From Gemmatimonadota bacterium (GTDB taxonomy: Bacteria; Gemmatimonadota; Gemmatimonadetes; Gemmatimonadales; Gemmatimonadaceae): a stretch of 64,000 nt of DNA. Numbering within the stretch: position 1 is the stretch's first letter; each line of letters opens with the position of its first letter. The notes under the pieces were generated by a model. The model searched no databases and was not told the origin of the DNA. It was given only the letters and a program-made list of their open reading frames with translations. A program made the translations under genes and the position numbers. Shown one piece after another: positions 18,842 through 26,741 of this stretch. The DNA is taken from positions 186,001-250,000 of the forward strand of contig JAQBQB010000018.1 of the NCBI GenBank assembly GCA_028287235.1, written 5' to 3'.

Positions 18842-20802
18842 TGCGTTCTCACGAGAATGAAGTCGATGTTCGCCGGCGTCGGCTGGCCCGTCGAGGTCGC
18901 GGCGAGTGCGGCCACCGTGCTCGCGGTTACCCGGAAGCGCACGTATGCCGCGCCGCCGCCGATGATGTCGAGCGACAGCGGCGTTCCAGCGACGAGCGGA
19001 TTCGTGTTGAGCGGAAAGCGGCTCCCCGTGGTGATCGCCGGCAGGATGCTTCGGAAATTCCAGCTCAGATTCTGATACCGCGCCGGCACGTTGAGGCTGA
19101 GGTCGTCCACGAACTGCGCGACGGCCCAGTCCCGCGTGTTGGTGATGATGTTGCCGAACACCGCGTTGAAGTTTGCTTGCCCCGACGTGGTGCTGTTCAC
19201 GAGCGCGAACCAGGTGTCTCGCTCGTTGCCGCCGCGCTGGTCGGCCGAGTAGCGGAGCAGCTCCCAGATCGCTCCACGTGTCGGGAGGTTGTCGTTCTGC
19301 GCGTACGGCGAGTTCGACGCCGTGGCCGCGAGATAGCTCTTCAAGCGACCCAGGTTCTGCAGCTGGTACGTATTGATCGCGGCGACCTGCGCCGCGTTCG
19401 CCGCGACGATCGAGAGATCGAGGTTGCTCCTCGGCACGTTGCCCGATTCGCGGTAGTAGAGCAGCTCTTCCGCGATGTGGCTCAAACCCTCGTTGAGCCA
19501 CACCTCTTCCGAGTTGACGAGCGCGTTGTTGACGTAGATCCGGCGTCCCGCGTTGATCAAATGTTGGAACTCGTGCACCAGCGTTCCGAGGACCGTGTTG
19601 GACAGGGCCGACTTGCTCGTGTAGTTCCCGTTGAGCGTCGAGTCCGGATCCGGCACCGGGAGATAGAACATCTCGCCCTCGTTGCTGGCGATGCACGTCG
19701 TGATCGGAAACAGGTCCCGCCCCGCGAACAGCCCGGCGATGAAACCGCCACCGGCCGGACTCGGGATGTTGTTCACGCCCGTGGTAAAGAAAACGCCAAC
19801 GCGCCCGTTCCCATCGATGTCCGATGGGGCGCCGAAGTTGAGCGTGTCGAGTCCGTAGCCGACGTTCTCGAATGAGGTCCCGAACGCCGCGAGCTCGGCG
19901 TCGGTGTAACCGCCGGTCGGGGCGAGCGTGTCGATGAAGACGATCACGTGCTGCGTGACGCTCACCACTCGCGCGCCGTGCACGATCTTCGGGGCGCTGC
20001 ACGTGCTGCCGTTGATGTTGCTGTTCAACTGCACGATCGATCCCACCGTGGGATTGGTGGGGACCCCAGTGAGCTGGGTGGAGGCCCGCAATGACGAGGC
20101 CCGCTTCTGCGTCCGCGCGCTGCCGTTCAGGAAGGCGAGGTCACGCCGCTCCCGCTCGCGGAAGGCGATCTCGAGCTGTGGATTGGGGCCGGGCAGCGCC
20201 TGCAACCGAATGCCGTTCGACGGCACGAGGTTGACGGCTGCCGTCACGGCCACCGTGTTCGTGGATGTGAGTTGAATCGACGTCGTCTGCGCGGCGACGT
20301 TCGAGTTGTTGAATGGAATCAGGACATACTCGGAGGCGGCGGTCAAACCGCCGAGGCAGAGCGACACCGTCTGTGCGGCCGTGAGCGTGCGGATCTCGCC
20401 AAGGGCCATCTGTACGGTCGTGCTGCTCGAGCATTGCGCCACCGTCACGGCGGTCACGGTGATCGACGCCTGTCCCTGCTTCCCGTTGCTCGTGGCGATG
20501 ATCTGCGCCTGCCCCGCGCCCACGCCGGTCACTACACCCGCCGCCGAGACTGTCGCGACGCTTGCGTTACCGGTCGTCCATTGAACTGTTCCAACGGCGA
20601 TCGACGCGCCGTTTTGGTCGAGGCCAGAGGCCGACGCGGTGGCAGTCTGGCCCACCTGAATCGACGAGGGCGACACCGTCACGGTGATCGTCGTGAGCAC
20701 CGGTGGAGGGGGCGGGGTCGTTCCGCCGCCCCCGCACGAGGCCGCACCGATCAGAACGAGAAAACAGGCAACAGCCACCCACACATGACGGCGAACGCGC
20801 AT
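18838..20802 (-). CDS. M30-like zinc metalloprotease lipoprotein with BIG2 domain
   Basis: A 654-residue exported protease. Lipoprotein signal with Cys23 followed by a Gly/Thr/Pro linker, then a BIG2-type Ig-like domain (about 35-120: VSPSSIQVGQTATASASGLD, VTGVGAGQAQIIATS). The catalytic domain carries His410-Glu-x-x-His414 (VHEFQHLINAG) and a second acidic helix VWLNEGLSH with Glu438, the zinc-ligand layout of peptidase family M30 (hyicolysin-like). An acid-rich IDGNGRVGV loop may bind calcium. I chose ATG 20802 because of the lipobox and the GAGG upstream; the open frame to 20874 has no homology. It is coupled to the lipoprotein downstream. Confidence 0.85.
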   Translation of the reverse strand: MRVRRHVWVAVACFLVLIGAASCGGGGTTPPPPPVLTTITVTVSPSSIQVGQTATASASGLDQNGASIAVGTVQWTTGNASVATVSAAGVVTGVGAGQAQIIATSNGKQGQASITVTAVTVAQCSSSTTVQMALGEIRTLTAAQTVSLCLGGLTAASEYVLIPFNNSNVAAQTTSIQLTSTNTVAVTAAVNLVPSNGIRLQALPGPNPQLEIAFRERERRDLAFLNGSARTQKRASSLRASTQLTGVPTNPTVGSIVQLNSNINGSTCSAPKIVHGARVVSVTQHVIVFIDTLAPTGGYTDAELAAFGTSFENVGYGLDTLNFGAPSDIDGNGRVGVFFTTGVNNIPSPAGGGFIAGLFAGRDLFPITTCIASNEGEMFYLPVPDPDSTLNGNYTSKSALSNTVLGTLVHEFQHLINAGRRIYVNNALVNSEEVWLNEGLSHIAEELLYYRESGNVPRSNLDLSIVAANAAQVAAINTYQLQNLGRLKSYLAATASNSPYAQNDNLPTRGAIWELLRYSADQRGGNERDTWFALVNSTTSGQANFNAVFGNIITNTRDWAVAQFVDDLSLNVPARYQNLSWNFRSILPAITTGSRFPLNTNPLVAGTPLSLDIIGGGAAYVRFRVTASTVAALAATSTGQPTPANIDFILVRTQ

Positions 20803-20912
20803 CGGCAACCTCGTTGATCGTCGGCGATCGGGCGCGTTGCGCGCACCGCGAAGGGAATATGAGCAACGTATCACAGATGCGATACTGTCGTTCCCTCGGG
20901 CCGGCAGGGCCG

Positions 20913-21090
20913 TCAGTCGGCGCGCAGCGCCTCAACCGGATCGAGCCGAGCCGCTCGGCGCGCCGGCGTGTAGGTCGCCATCAACGTGACGACGAGCATC
21001 AGCGCGCCCACGGTGACGATCGCGTGCCGTGAGCGAGTAGTACTTGGCCTTCCCGTTCGAGTCCGACAGTCCCCACTCGAAGGACAACGA
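20913..21090 (-). pseudogene. relic of a PadR-permease operon (deletion fusion)
   Basis: Two remnants lie head to tail on the minus strand. From 21090 one frame reads SLSFEWGLSDSNGKAKYYSL, the wing region of a PadR regulator (the intact copy at 31155-31499 has [17 protein letters not shown]). At about 21025 it passes, in another frame, into AIVTVGALMLVVTLMATY then TPARRAARLDPVEALRAD and a stop at 20913, the last segment of a MacB/ADOP permease. The intact operon has the same order, so an internal deletion probably removed most of the permease and the end of PadR. No start codon remains. Confidence 0.7.
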
Positions 21091-21114
21091 ACGGGGCGCC
21101 GGTGGGCGCCCCGT
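21091..21114 (-). terminator. hairpin terminator after OmpR-type regulator
   Basis: ACGGGGCGCC (21091-21100), a four-base loop and the exact complement GGCGCCCCGT (21105-21114) form a 10-bp stem just downstream of the regulator stop at 21119. On the minus strand it is followed by TCGTTGTCC, a weak T-rich stretch, so termination may need help from Rho. It sits exactly at the edge of the PadR remnant. Confidence 0.65.
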
Positions 21115-21118
21115 GTGC

Positions 21119-21871
21119 TCACCGCCGCGTGCCCCGCCGCGCGCGGCGCGGCGACGGGGCAGCGGGATGCAGGTCGAGCACGTATCCCACGTTCGTGATC
21201 GTGCGGATCGAGCAGCCGCCGCCGAGCTTCGCCAGCTTGGCGCGCACGTAGGACACGTAGACCACGGCGATGTTCGTCGGCTGTTCGTCGACCTCGACCT
21301 GCGCCCAGATCGACCGTTGGAGCTCGGCGCGCGACACCGGTTTTCCCGGCTGCAGCAGCAGCCGCTCCAGCAGCTTGAGCTCGATCGGGCTCAGCGACAC
21401 CACATTCCCCGCGTGCGAGAGTCGGCGCGACTCCCGATCGAGCCGCAGCGTGCCGAACTCGCGCGACGTCGGCGTGGCGCGAACGCTGCCGTTCGCCAAC
21501 AGCCGAAGGCGGAGCGTGACTTCGGCGGCCGAAGCGTCGCTCATCGCGAAGTCGCTCGCCCCCGCGTTCGCGGCCGCCGCGACGTCGTCGAGCGAGGCCG
21601 CGAGAAAGAGGATCGGCACCTCCGGCAGCGCGGTGAACGCCGCGCGCACCGCGCGCAACGCGCGCGGCATGCGTCCGTCGACGACCACGACGTCGGCGGT
21701 CGTTTGGAACGCGGGCTCAGCGAACGCTTCCGGTCGGGTCGGCTCGAGTCGAACGACGGGTCGCCTGCCAGCCGCGACCGCGGCCAGCGCCGTTGGCGTG
21801 TCGTTGCTCGCGACGAGAAGCACACGCAGGGGCAGGGCCGATGACTGGTCGGCAGGGGAGAAGGTTCGCAT
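21119..21871 (-). CDS. OmpR-type regulator with degenerate receiver
   Basis: A 250-residue two-domain regulator. Residues about 15-120 look like a response-regulator receiver (LRVLLVASNDT, then VVVVDGRMPRAL with a candidate phospho-Asp, ILFLAAS, AGASDFAMSD), but the N-terminal acidic pair normally found after the first strand is missing. Residues about 145-235 form an OmpR/PhoB winged helix: FGTLRLDRESRRL, LSPIELKLLERLLLQPGKPV, SRAELQRSIW, NIAVVYVSYVRAKL and IRTITNVGYVL. The start at 21871 follows the receiver strand; the upstream open frame is non-homologous. It probably controls envelope or nearby genes; no kinase is adjacent. Confidence 0.82.
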   Translation of the reverse strand: MRTFSPADQSSALPLRVLLVASNDTPTALAAVAAGRRPVVRLEPTRPEAFAEPAFQTTADVVVVDGRMPRALRAVRAAFTALPEVPILFLAASLDDVAAAANAGASDFAMSDASAAEVTLRLRLLANGSVRATPTSREFGTLRLDRESRRLSHAGNVVSLSPIELKLLERLLLQPGKPVSRAELQRSIWAQVEVDEQPTNIAVVYVSYVRAKLAKLGGGCSIRTITNVGYVLDLHPAAPSPRRARRGTRR

Positions 21872-21948
21872 CCAGATCACGGCTCGAGTTCTGATGCTGG
21901 AGTCTGGCACTGGGGCCGCGATCCGGCAAGGCGCAGCCGGCCCCGCGC

Positions 21949-22794
21949 TCATCCCGCGCGGCGCGACCCCGCGACCTGCGGCGTGGCTGCCAGCAGGAAG
22001 GCGGCGAATCCATCGAGCAATTGGGCGAGACCGTCGTCGCGCAGCTCGGCCGGACGATAGCCGGCGTAGCGCCGCAGCGTGTTCCGAAGCGCGGTCGCCG
22101 ACGGATACTCGAGGGACATCGCGATGCGCTCGACAACACCGCCTTGCGTCTCCAGCAGATGCGCCACGATGCTGAGGCGCGACCACGCGATCAGCACCGA
22201 GGGCGTGGGAAAACCGGCCCGCCGGCAGAGGTTCACGAGCGTCTTGCGATGCACGCCCAGCGCCGCGGCGACGCGCGGCACCGAGGTCGCGAGATGCGGA
22301 AAGTACAAACAGTATTCGATGAGTGGTCGCAGCTCCGCCGGAATGAGCGGCTGCAGCCGCTCGAGTGCCTGCGCCGCGCCGCAGCTCTGCGCCGCATGCT
22401 CCAGCGTGTGCCGCAGCACGAGTCCGGAATCGGTGGTGTCGCGGAAGACCAGCTCGTGGATTCCCGCGGCGGCGAGATCGATGATGTCGCGCGAATCCTC
22501 ATGGCCCGCGCGACAGTAGCCCACGATCGCGACCTCCGGCCGCCGCCGCCGCGTCTCGCGCACCACCGGTGCGGTGGGAATGCCCTCTTGGTCACGCGGC
22601 TCGACGACCACCATGCGGAGCCGACGGCCGGCGGTGGCGAGCATGCGGGTGAGCTGCGCGGTCGTTTGACACCAGCGAACGACGGTCGAGGGGGGAAGTC
22701 CGTCGCGAATCCGGGCGAATTGAGAGCGATCGGTCACGCATACGATGACCTCACGGTCATCGCCCGGCGGCGGAGTCACGCGGTGTAACGGCAT
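21949..22794 (-). CDS. pseudo-receiver / AraC-type HTH regulator
   Basis: A 281-residue regulator. The N-terminal half has receiver-like alternation: VIVCVTDRSQFARI, MVVVEPRDQEG, VAIVGYCRAG, and LAAAGIHELVFRDTTDSGLV, but the phospho-Asp position is not conserved (VVVEPRD). The C-terminal half is an AraC-type DNA-binding domain: VPRVAAALGVHRKTLVNLCRRAG in place of the usual first HTH, and SRLSIVAHLLE with VVERIAMSLEYPSATALRNT followed by LRRYAGYRPAEL for the second. Phosphorylation is therefore unlikely; partner or ligand control is inferred. It is tandem with the OmpR-type gene (77 bases) and divergent from the small lipoprotein. Confidence 0.8.
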   Translation of the reverse strand: MPLHRVTPPPGDDREVIVCVTDRSQFARIRDGLPPSTVVRWCQTTAQLTRMLATAGRRLRMVVVEPRDQEGIPTAPVVRETRRRRPEVAIVGYCRAGHEDSRDIIDLAAAGIHELVFRDTTDSGLVLRHTLEHAAQSCGAAQALERLQPLIPAELRPLIEYCLYFPHLATSVPRVAAALGVHRKTLVNLCRRAGFPTPSVLIAWSRLSIVAHLLETQGGVVERIAMSLEYPSATALRNTLRRYAGYRPAELRDDGLAQLLDGFAAFLLAATPQVAGSRRAG

Positions 22795-22863
22795 TTCTCG
22801 CTTGGTGACGGCACGTCATCGTGGTCACTGATACCTAGGGTGCTCCTCGTATCTGGAGCAACC

Positions 22864-23034
22864 ATGCGTCGTGTTTCTCTCGTTCTCGCGCTCGGTACCG
22901 TCCTCGCCGCCGCTGCCTGCATGTCCGCCACGTCACCCGACGCGGGACGTCGCCTCGTTACACGGGCCGATACCTTTACCGACTGGTGCTCGGGCTGGAT
23001 CGATCAGCAGGGCGTCTGCCACGACGGCCATTAG
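22864..23034 (+). CDS. tiny Cys-containing lipoprotein peptide
   Basis: A 56-residue product. The hydrophobic core LVLALGTVLAAAAC is a lipoprotein signal peptide with lipid Cys18, so the mature peptide has only about 39 residues. It ends in DTFTDWCSGWIDQQGVCHDGH, which has two more Cys nine residues apart that could form a disulfide. A Shine-Dalgarno (TGGAG) lies 6 bases before the ATG at 22864; the GTG/ATG-rich extension upstream is unlikely. It is divergent from the pseudo-receiver AraC-type regulator and convergent with the TPR gene. I do not recognise a family. It could be a secreted signal or precursor peptide, but that is speculation. Confidence 0.6.
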   Translation: MRRVSLVLALGTVLAAAACMSATSPDAGRRLVTRADTFTDWCSGWIDQQGVCHDGH

Positions 23035-23040
23035 CGCGCC

Positions 23041-24243
23041 CTACGCCGCGGCGCACAAGTCTGCCGGAGCGTCGAGAACCTCGATGTCGCTGATGACACG
23101 TGTTGCCGCGGTGCCGAACTGAACGCGCGGTATGCTCGTCGCGTCGCGTTGCACCGGCACCGGCGGGTGGTCCGCCCGTTGCACGAGCTGGTCAAATCCG
23201 TTCGCGACGGCGATCTCGCGTCCGCGCGCGCGATATTCGTCGGCGACCGATGTCGCTCCCACGGCGTCGTACGCCCGCGACAGGTCCAAGAACGCCTGCG
23301 CCGTGGGAAAGGCCCAGGCGCTTCCCGCGAGACGTTCGATCCGTTCCGCGGCCGCCGTCACTACCCTCCGGTCGCCGAGCGCGGCGGCCGCGGTCGCCGC
23401 ACCACCCAGCACACCGAGCAGCACACGTGGCATCGTCGTGCGCGAGACGACGGCGGCGAATCCGCGGAGGGCCGCGGCGTGACGTCCGGTCTCGTACAGA
23501 ATCTGCGCGATGTTGGCGAGAATCTGCGCTTCGCGCTCGGGAATGCCCTCGCAGAATCCGAATGCGCGCCACCCTTCCACCATCGCCGTGTCGAAGTCGC
23601 CGTCGCGCCCAGCGGCGACCATCAACCCCTGATGCGCGTTGAACGACTGTTCGACGCACCCCGTATCGTCGGCAACGAGCGCCGCGGCGAGGCACCATCT
23701 CCGGTTCTCCGGATTGTTGCCGCTCGACTGTGCGAGTGTCGCGTACCCGAGCCAGGCGCGGGCCGTGAGCTCGGGCTCGGCGTTCGACTCGCCGAGCGAC
23801 TCCACCTGCGCGTACAGGGCGTGCGCCGTCTCCGGTGCGCCGAGCTTGCGGGCTAGGCGTGCGCGATGCGACACCACGCGGCCTACGTCGAGCGCGCGCT
23901 CCGGCGCCACGAGGCGCCCGAGCAGCGAGAGCCAACTGTTGGCGAGGTGCAGCGCGCCGGCCTCTTCGAGCTCGTTCGCGACGCGAAGTCCGGCGCTGAT
24001 CACCGTCAGCTCGTCGTCCGACGCCAGATACTCGGCGAGCTCCGGGCCGATGCGCCGGCGCTCGTCGGGGCCCGCCTCGACGTACCGCTGCAACAACACG
24101 GACGTCGCCAGCCAGCGGCCGTCGTCCGCGCCGAACGCACGCTGTACGCCGCGCCGCGCGACGTCCCGACGGTACGCTTCCAGTGGCGGATACGACGCCA
24201 ACATGTTTAGGATCCGTTGATTCAGAGCTTCTAATATGTCCAC
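23041..24243 (-). CDS. helical-repeat (TPR-like) protein
   Basis: A 400-residue soluble protein without signal peptide, built from consecutive Ala/Leu-rich helix pairs. Visible TPR-style pairs are LANSWLSLLGRLVAPERALD, TARAWLGYATLAQSSG, QILANIAQILYETGRHAAAL and FLDLSRAYDAVGATSVADEY. Such scaffolds bind peptides or other proteins; the same organisation occurs in sensors of quorum peptides and in regulator partner proteins, but no HTH is present. I chose the GTG at 24243 (MDILEALNQRIL); ATG 24205 is an alternative. It is divergent from the stand-alone receiver-like protein with only 18 bases between starts, implying shared control. Function unknown. Confidence 0.65.
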   Translation of the reverse strand: MDILEALNQRILNMLASYPPLEAYRRDVARRGVQRAFGADDGRWLATSVLLQRYVEAGPDERRRIGPELAEYLASDDELTVISAGLRVANELEEAGALHLANSWLSLLGRLVAPERALDVGRVVSHRARLARKLGAPETAHALYAQVESLGESNAEPELTARAWLGYATLAQSSGNNPENRRWCLAAALVADDTGCVEQSFNAHQGLMVAAGRDGDFDTAMVEGWRAFGFCEGIPEREAQILANIAQILYETGRHAAALRGFAAVVSRTTMPRVLLGVLGGAATAAAALGDRRVVTAAAERIERLAGSAWAFPTAQAFLDLSRAYDAVGATSVADEYRARGREIAVANGFDQLVQRADHPPVPVQRDATSIPRVQFGTAATRVISDIEVLDAPADLCAAA

Positions 24244-24261
24244 GCCCAGAGCATCCGGCAA

Positions 24262-24687
24262 GTGACGCGACCACGCACCGTCGTCGCCATCGTCGCGGCG
24301 CATTCGGAGCGCCGGCGGCTCGTCCGCCTGGCGCGCCTGCTCCAGTTCAATTTGCGCTGTTTCACCGCCGCGCGCGATGCCGCGCCGTTCATCGCTGCGC
24401 ATCCCGTGTTCGCGCTCATCGTGTCGCCCCTCGACGCGGCGGGGTGTCCGGTGGGACCCATGCTCGCCGGCCTTCGACACGAAGCGCCGGCCGTCGGTGT
24501 GGTGATCATCGTCGAGCGCGACCCGTCGGCGCCCGCGGTTCTGGCGGCTCTCCGTCACGCCGACCGCGTCGTGTTTGGCGATGACCTCCGCGCCACGACG
24601 CTCTGGTCGGCGGTCTACGCGGCGCGCGCCGCACGCCGGCGGGTGGCGCGCGATTCGTATACATCGGCGCCCACCAATCGCGTTTGA
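24262..24687 (+). CDS. stand-alone receiver-like protein
   Basis: A 141-residue protein that reads as a single receiver-type alpha/beta domain: VVAIVAAHSERRRLVRLARLL, FALIVSPLDAAG in the strand where a phospho-Asp would be expected, VGVVIIVERDPSAPAV and LRHADRVVFGDDLRATTLWS. It resembles the N-terminal half of the AraC-type regulator at 21949-22794 in block order and length, but lacks the canonical acidic pair, so it is a degenerate or non-phosphorylated receiver. The start is GTG 24262. It is divergent from the TPR-like gene. Codon third positions are GC-rich, supporting that it is a true gene. Confidence 0.6.
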   Translation: MTRPRTVVAIVAAHSERRRLVRLARLLQFNLRCFTAARDAAPFIAAHPVFALIVSPLDAAGCPVGPMLAGLRHEAPAVGVVIIVERDPSAPAVLAALRHADRVVFGDDLRATTLWSAVYAARAARRRVARDSYTSAPTNRV

Positions 24688-24833
24688 ATACACTGGCCTG
24701 GCGCGCTTCGGGTCCGCTAGTTTACTTCGCGCCGTGGCCGGCAGTCGCTCGAGGTACGAACGCATCTCCGCCCGCACGTCCCCAGTCCACCGCTCCGAGT
24801 CGACCCTCTTCTCCTCGCCAATCAGGGTTCCGC

Positions 24834-26024
24834 ATGCGTCTCGTTTTCCGGGCAATGTGCGCCGTCGCGCTTGCCGGTTGTTCCGACGTCAAAGCTCCCG
24901 TCGAAACCAAGTTTCTTCCCTTCACGGCCGGCAACCCGATCGATAGGCACCCCGAACAGTTCGACCCGCGCGCGACGGTCGATCCTCGGCCGATCTCCGA
25001 GCGGCTCGATGGACTATTCGACGCACGGCTGAGACGAGTGAACATTCCCGCCGACGGCTTTTCGCAAGCGTCGGATGCGGTGCATCCCGACATGGCCTGT
25101 CCGCCAGACGCGTGGATGGGCGCGCGGTGCTGGTTGATGTACACGCCATATAAGAATTCTGATCCGTCGCTCGAGAACCCCGCCGTGTTGTTCGCGGCGA
25201 GCGACACCACGTGGGTGACGCCCATTGGCGTGAAGAACCCGATCGTGGCGTATCCCGGAAGCACCGGCTACAACTCCGACCCCGATCACGCGTTCGACCC
25301 CGTGACGCACCGTATGGTCGAGGTCTATCGTGTCGTCGCCGACACGTTCAACAAGATCATGATCATGTCCACGGCGAACGCCCAGCAGTGGACGGCGCCG
25401 GCGCTCGCCTTCCAGGAGAAGAATCACGACGCCGTGTCGCCCGCGCTCATCATCGAGCCGGACCGCATCGCGAAGCTCTGGTACGTGCGCGCCGGCGCAT
25501 CGGGATGCACGTCGACCACGAGCAGCGTGCAGCTGCGCTTCGCCAGCCCCGACGTGAGCTCCGGCTACGACCATAGCGTCTGGTCGTCGGCGATGCCCGT
25601 GAACCTGGCCATCCCCGGCTACGTGGTGTGGCACCTCGACGTGATCGAGATCTCTCCCGACTTCGGCTATCTCTCGATGATCGCCGCCTACCCGCGCGGA
25701 TCGAACTGCGCGGCGAGCGACCTGTGGCTCGCCTCGAGCGTCGACGGCGTGAACTGGCGGACGTATCCCATGCCGATTCTCTGGCGCTCGATGCTCGCGG
25801 CAAAGCAGCGCACGCTCTCGACCTGGTACCGCGGCACGCTGCGCTACAACGTCGAAACGGACTCGCTCGACCTGTGGCCGTCGGCGCTGTCGAAGACGTC
25901 GTGGAACGTCTACCACGCGCGCGTGAAGCTCACCGACATCCTCGGATTGCTCGAGGCGGTGAAGCCCGGCGAATTCAAGCCGTCGTTCACCGCCGGAGCT
26001 CCCGTGCCGCTCCGAATGCCGTAG
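24834..26024 (+). CDS. large lipoprotein of unknown function
   Basis: A 396-residue predicted lipoprotein (RAMCAVALAGC, lipid Cys16). The mature part is aromatic-rich and mostly beta: MVEVYRVVADTFNKIMIMST, LWYVRAGASGC, VVWHLDVIEISPDFGYLSMI, DLWLASSVDGVNWRTYP. The 'W-x-x-Y' and 'SxDGxNW' words resemble the Asp-box strands of sialidase/BNR propellers, though clear repeated Asp boxes are few. A glycan-related beta-propeller is therefore possible but unproven. The start at 24834 is set by the lipobox. Its neighbours are the receiver-like protein and a cupredoxin lipoprotein. I do not recognise a named family. Confidence 0.65.
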   Translation: MRLVFRAMCAVALAGCSDVKAPVETKFLPFTAGNPIDRHPEQFDPRATVDPRPISERLDGLFDARLRRVNIPADGFSQASDAVHPDMACPPDAWMGARCWLMYTPYKNSDPSLENPAVLFAASDTTWVTPIGVKNPIVAYPGSTGYNSDPDHAFDPVTHRMVEVYRVVADTFNKIMIMSTANAQQWTAPALAFQEKNHDAVSPALIIEPDRIAKLWYVRAGASGCTSTTSSVQLRFASPDVSSGYDHSVWSSAMPVNLAIPGYVVWHLDVIEISPDFGYLSMIAAYPRGSNCAASDLWLASSVDGVNWRTYPMPILWRSMLAAKQRTLSTWYRGTLRYNVETDSLDLWPSALSKTSWNVYHARVKLTDILGLLEAVKPGEFKPSFTAGAPVPLRMP

Positions 26025-26083
26025 CAGGTCAGGAACCAACGCGGGGTCCCGATGATTGATCGGGAAACGGTTCTGGAGACCTT

Positions 26084-26512
26084 ATGCAGAGATTGAAAAT
26101 CGCGGCGCTGTGCGCGCTGGTGATGGCTATTGCTGGGTGTGGCGGAGCCGGCTCGGCTTCGAGCAGCGGCGGGCCGACCACGCCCACCGGTACGCAACCG
26201 GGCGGCGGAACTCCCACGTCCGGAAGTCCGAACACCGTCACGATCGCCGATCTGTCGTTCGCGCCCGGCACGGTCAACGTCGCCGTCGGCACGACCGTGA
26301 CCTGGCAATGGGCCGCGTGCAGCGACACCGGCTACGGCGGCTATGGCGGCTGCGTGAGCCACAACGTCACCTTCGACGACGGCAGCAACATCGCCTCGGC
26401 CACCCAGGCGAACGGCGCGTTCAGCCGCACCTTCGCGTCGGCCGGCACGTTCAAGTACCATTGCACGATCCACGGCGCAGCCGCCATGTCGGGCGCGGTC
26501 GTGGTGAAATAG
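26084..26512 (+). CDS. cupredoxin-domain lipoprotein
   Basis: A 142-residue exported copper protein. Lipoprotein signal (lipid Cys19), then a Gly/Ser/Thr/Pro linker (20-50), then a cupredoxin fold: VTIADLSFAPGTVNVAVGTT and a Cu site with His93 (CVSHNV), Cys127 (KYHCTIH), His130 and Met135 (AAAM), matching the type 1 or plastocyanin/azurin-like ligand order. These proteins shuttle electrons in the periplasm. It stands alone on the plus strand, 59 bases after the previous lipoprotein gene and before a strong terminator-like hairpin. Confidence 0.9.
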   Translation: MQRLKIAALCALVMAIAGCGGAGSASSSGGPTTPTGTQPGGGTPTSGSPNTVTIADLSFAPGTVNVAVGTTVTWQWAACSDTGYGGYGGCVSHNVTFDDGSNIASATQANGAFSRTFASAGTFKYHCTIHGAAAMSGAVVVK

Positions 26513-26549
26513 TCCGGCCGCAGCTCGGCGGCTCGTCCCGTCCCACGAT

Positions 26550-26596
26550 CGCCGCAGGCCCGCGCAACCATCCGCGCGGGCCTGCGGCGTTGTTGC
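26550..26596 (+). terminator. strong GC hairpin after cupredoxin gene
   Basis: A perfect 16-bp inverted repeat, CGCCGCAGGCCCGCGC (26550-26565) and its exact complement (26574-26589), with an 8-base loop, followed by TTGTTGCG. It lies about 38 bases after the cupredoxin stop. The T-rich tail is short and interrupted, so read as a likely terminator. Confidence 0.7.
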
Positions 26597-26741
26597 GTCG
26601 TAAGGAAGTTATGAACGGACGGCCTTCGGGGCGGACTCGTCGCGGCGGTTGGCATGTCCGTGCGTTACTTTTCCCGGACAACAGTAGGTGGAGCCTCCGC
26701 GCGCTCCGGCCGAGCTCCCACCCTCGAGCTGTGACACTGCG

